This document shows positions 61,700-64,000 of a stretch of DNA of 64,000 bases, piece after piece. The notes under the pieces are model-generated. The model was not told where the DNA came from, searched no databases, and saw only the letters and a list, made by a program, of their open reading frames with translations. Position numbers and translations under genes: made by a program. How positions within the stretch are numbered: position 1 is the first letter of the stretch; the number at the start of each line of letters is the position of its first letter. This DNA comes from Emticicia aquatilis (GTDB taxonomy: Bacteria > Bacteroidota > Bacteroidia > Cytophagales > Spirosomataceae): positions 124,001 through 188,000 of the forward strand of contig NZ_BMKK01000005.1 in the NCBI RefSeq assembly GCF_014644295.1, read 5' to 3'.

Positions 61700-64000
61700 C
61701 TATTCCGTTTTCAATGATTTCACAGGATTCATCAAAGCGGCCTTGATGGCTTGATAACTCACTGTTAGTAAGCCAACTAAGAGCAGCCCACCAACTGTTA
61801 TCAAAAACATATCGACGCCTTGTGTGATACGATACGGGTAGTTTGACAAAAGCTGCTCAGCTACGTAATATTCTATCGGTGCTGCGATGACGAAAGCTAT
61901 TAGAATCAGTTTCAAAAAGTCGAAAGAAAGTAAACCTACGATACTATTAACGCTCGCTCCAAGCACTTTTCTGACGCCAATTTCTTTGAAGCGTTTCTCG
62001 GTAGCCAGTGCAGAAAGTCCGAAAAGACCAATGCACGAAATAAAAATGGTTATCCAAGCCGACCAGCCAATTATTTGTTTCATTTTTACTTCTTTTTCGT
62101 AGTTTTTGGTGTTAGTTTCGCTCAAAAATTCATATTCATAAGGCTTCGTTGGCATTGATTCTTTGAATTTTGCTTTGATATACGCCATCGTTTGCGGAAT
62201 ATTTTGCCCTGTTAGTCGAAGATAAAAAGCTCCGTAGCCACCTTGACTTGGGTCGGCCAAAAGCACTTGTGGACGTACTTTTTCGTAGAGTGAAGAATAA
62301 TGATAATCTTTAACCACTCCCACAACTTGATAATTTTTCTTGTTATGGAAAGCCAGCGTTTGCCCTATCGGAGTTTTCCAACCTGCTTCTTTCACAAAAG
62401 CTTCATTCACAATAATAGATGAGGCTGTATCTGACGGAAATTCCGATGAAAAATTGCGGCCTTGTGTCATTTTTAGTCCCATTAAGTCAATAAATCTTCC
62501 ATCGACCAAATCCATAGCATGATTCATTTGTTTATCGCCGTTTACGGTCGAAAGCGTAAACCAAAAACCTTGTTGGCGTGGAGCGGTCTTTACGATATTC
62601 GGATTTTTGAGGAGTTCGCTCATAAAAACATTGGCTTTCGAGTGGTCAGAGCCACCTACATTTATTATCATGATGTTTTTATCATCATAGCCCAAACTTT
62701 GATTCATAAAAAGATTTACTTGCTTAAACTGCATGATTGTCAATAATATGAAAAACGTAGCCAAGCCAAATTGCAGCACCGTGAGTGATTTTTGAAGGAT
62801 ATTTTTGCCTCCAAACCTGAATCTTCCGTAGAGTGTCTCGACAGGTTTGAAACCCGATAGCACCAATGCAGGATAAAAACCCGCCATAAAGGCCGTACCA
62901 ATAAATATCCCGAAATAGAGTAAGATGAGTTTTACATCAAGTAAATAACTGAAAGACAGTGCTTTATCGGACAGAGCATTGAAAGTTGGTAAAGCCAAAA
63001 CTACCAAAATAAGAGCCATCACAAATGCCAATAAACTCAAAAGAGCCGACTCGGTCAGGAACTGAATAATGAGTTGCTTGCGTTGGCTTCCCATTACTTT
63101 TCTTACACCAATTTCTTTGGCTCGTTTCATTGAGCGAGAGATGGCAATATTGACAAAATTTATACAAGCAATGAGCAAAATAAACAAAGCAATTCCTGAC
63201 AAAAAATAAGAAAACAACTTATTGCCTGAATTTTTTATGCCATTTTGAGCTTGATAATCTCGGCTCAAGTGCATATCAAGAAATGGCTGCAATTTCCAAA
63301 CAAGTTGGCTTTTATAATTCCATTCTTTTGCTGCTTGAGCAATTTGTTCTTTAGCATCGGCAGCGTAGATTTTAGCAAATTTTTGTTCGATAGCCGCAAG
63401 ATTCGCACCCGGCTTTATCGTGAAAAATGTATTCATGTAGAAATTAATCCACTGGTCATCTTGCTGTTTGTCGTGATGCAGTGGCATTAATAATTCAATC
63501 TGAATGGTAGAGTTAATAGGCATTTTTTTTGTAACACCCGTAACTGTAAAATTTTGGAATCGATTATCGTAATCAATGGCCAAAGTTTTTCCGAGAGCTT
63601 TCTTTTTTCCAAAAAAACGCTCTGCTACTTCTTCTGAAATAACAATTGATTGAGGGTCAGATAATGCCTTGAATGGCGTTCCTTCTACAAATTCGGCATC
63701 GAAAACATTGAAAAAACTACTATCTACTTTCGAGGCTTCTTGCACGAAAACTTCATTATTGTGCTTGATATTGAAGCGTTCGCCTTGAATGCGTACTAAG
63801 TTTTCGATTTCGGGAACCTGACGCTTAAAAGTTGCCCCTTGCACCATGCCCGAAATACCCATTTTGTGTATTTCGCCCGATGGTGAAATTTCGTCCGAAA
63901 TCAAGCGATAGATTTCGTGCTTTCGGCTCTGAAATTGGTCATAACTCAGCTCATCTTTTACATAGAGTGTGATGAGTAAACACACCGCTAAACCAAGACT
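61700..64000 (-). CDS. FtsX/MacB-type permease 9 (5' end outside window)
   Basis: At least 766 residues; the frame stays open through the right edge (the last codons read SLGLAVCLLITLYVKDE), so about 25 N-terminal residues are missing; the GTG at 63985 is not the real start. FtsX core 1 EIGVRKVMGSQRKQLI and core 2 EIGVRKVLGASVNSIV are intact, and the tail is NPVKSLKTE. It leads the visible run permease 9-8-7-6, whose promoter must lie to the right of the window. Confidence 0.88.
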   Translation of the reverse strand, partial: SLGLAVCLLITLYVKDELSYDQFQSRKHEIYRLISDEISPSGEIHKMGISGMVQGATFKRQVPEIENLVRIQGERFNIKHNNEVFVQEASKVDSSFFNVFDAEFVEGTPFKALSDPQSIVISEEVAERFFGKKKALGKTLAIDYDNRFQNFTVTGVTKKMPINSTIQIELLMPLHHDKQQDDQWINFYMNTFFTIKPGANLAAIEQKFAKIYAADAKEQIAQAAKEWNYKSQLVWKLQPFLDMHLSRDYQAQNGIKNSGNKLFSYFLSGIALFILLIACINFVNIAISRSMKRAKEIGVRKVMGSQRKQLIIQFLTESALLSLLAFVMALILVVLALPTFNALSDKALSFSYLLDVKLILLYFGIFIGTAFMAGFYPALVLSGFKPVETLYGRFRFGGKNILQKSLTVLQFGLATFFILLTIMQFKQVNLFMNQSLGYDDKNIMIINVGGSDHSKANVFMSELLKNPNIVKTAPRQQGFWFTLSTVNGDKQMNHAMDLVDGRFIDLMGLKMTQGRNFSSEFPSDTASSIIVNEAFVKEAGWKTPIGQTLAFHNKKNYQVVGVVKDYHYSSLYEKVRPQVLLADPSQGGYGAFYLRLTGQNIPQTMAYIKAKFKESMPTKPYEYEFLSETNTKNYEKEVKMKQIIGWSAWITIFISCIGLFGLSALATEKRFKEIGVRKVLGASVNSIVGLLSFDFLKLILIAFVIAAPIEYYVAEQLLSNYPYRITQGVDMFLITVGGLLLVGLLTVSYQAIKAALMNPVKSLKTE

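Overview
The window looks like chromosomal DNA of a Bacteroidota bacterium, most likely an AT-rich Cytophagales (Emticicia/Flectobacillus-like; the genus is a guess). The grounds are a type IX secretion C-terminal signal on a giant surface protein, a PorP/SprF protein next to a PorE-like OmpA protein, several promoters of the Bacteroidota form TTG-N19-21-TAnnTTTG, start codons without Shine-Dalgarno sequences, a CzcA pump fused to a TolC-like channel, and a long array of 800-residue FtsX/MacB-type permeases. No rRNA, tRNA, CRISPR array, insertion sequence or phage gene was seen.

Layout. (1) 1-16.8 kb, + strand: a >4,200-residue repeat-built adhesin-like protein (DUF11, SdrD_B and Ig-like repeats, type B sorting domain), then a PorP/SprF-type outer-membrane protein with its own promoter, then a TPR/beta-propeller/OmpA protein, closed by a strong terminator. 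This reads as a secreted substrate with its dedicated surface-attachment partners. (2) 16.8-18 kb: a short SSB (- strand) and a small zinc-ribbon protein, separated by a large palindromic repeat. (3) 18-25.2 kb, + strand: a heavy-metal efflux operon with a His/Cys-rich small protein, a CzcA-TolC fusion, a cation diffusion facilitator and a lipoprotein adaptor. (4) 25.2-33.3 kb: mixed metabolism and repair (FucP-type sugar symporter, GMC oxidoreductase, fuconolactonase-like amidohydrolase, AlkD-like repair protein, class V aminotransferase, DUF937-OmpA fusion), plus a candidate small RNA. (5) 33.5-36.8 kb, + strand: two overlapping genes for different P-loop ATPases, driven by a promoter embedded in three exact-period 27-bp palindromic repeats. 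This is the best candidate for an undescribed system. (6) 37-64 kb, - strand: nine FtsX/MacB-type permeases (the last cut by the window edge) and a 3' remnant of a tenth, interrupted by a methyltransferase, an alpha/beta hydrolase, a BlaI/M56 regulator pair and a YHS protein. No ABC ATPase gene lies among them.

Regulatory signals. Two permease genes (starts at 47475 and 51380) share a 41-nt upstream element and a -24/-12-like element at identical spacing. The BlaI pair has a perfect 24-bp operator over its own promoter. Many intergenic gaps hold palindromic repeats from at least six families, two of which occur twice in the window.
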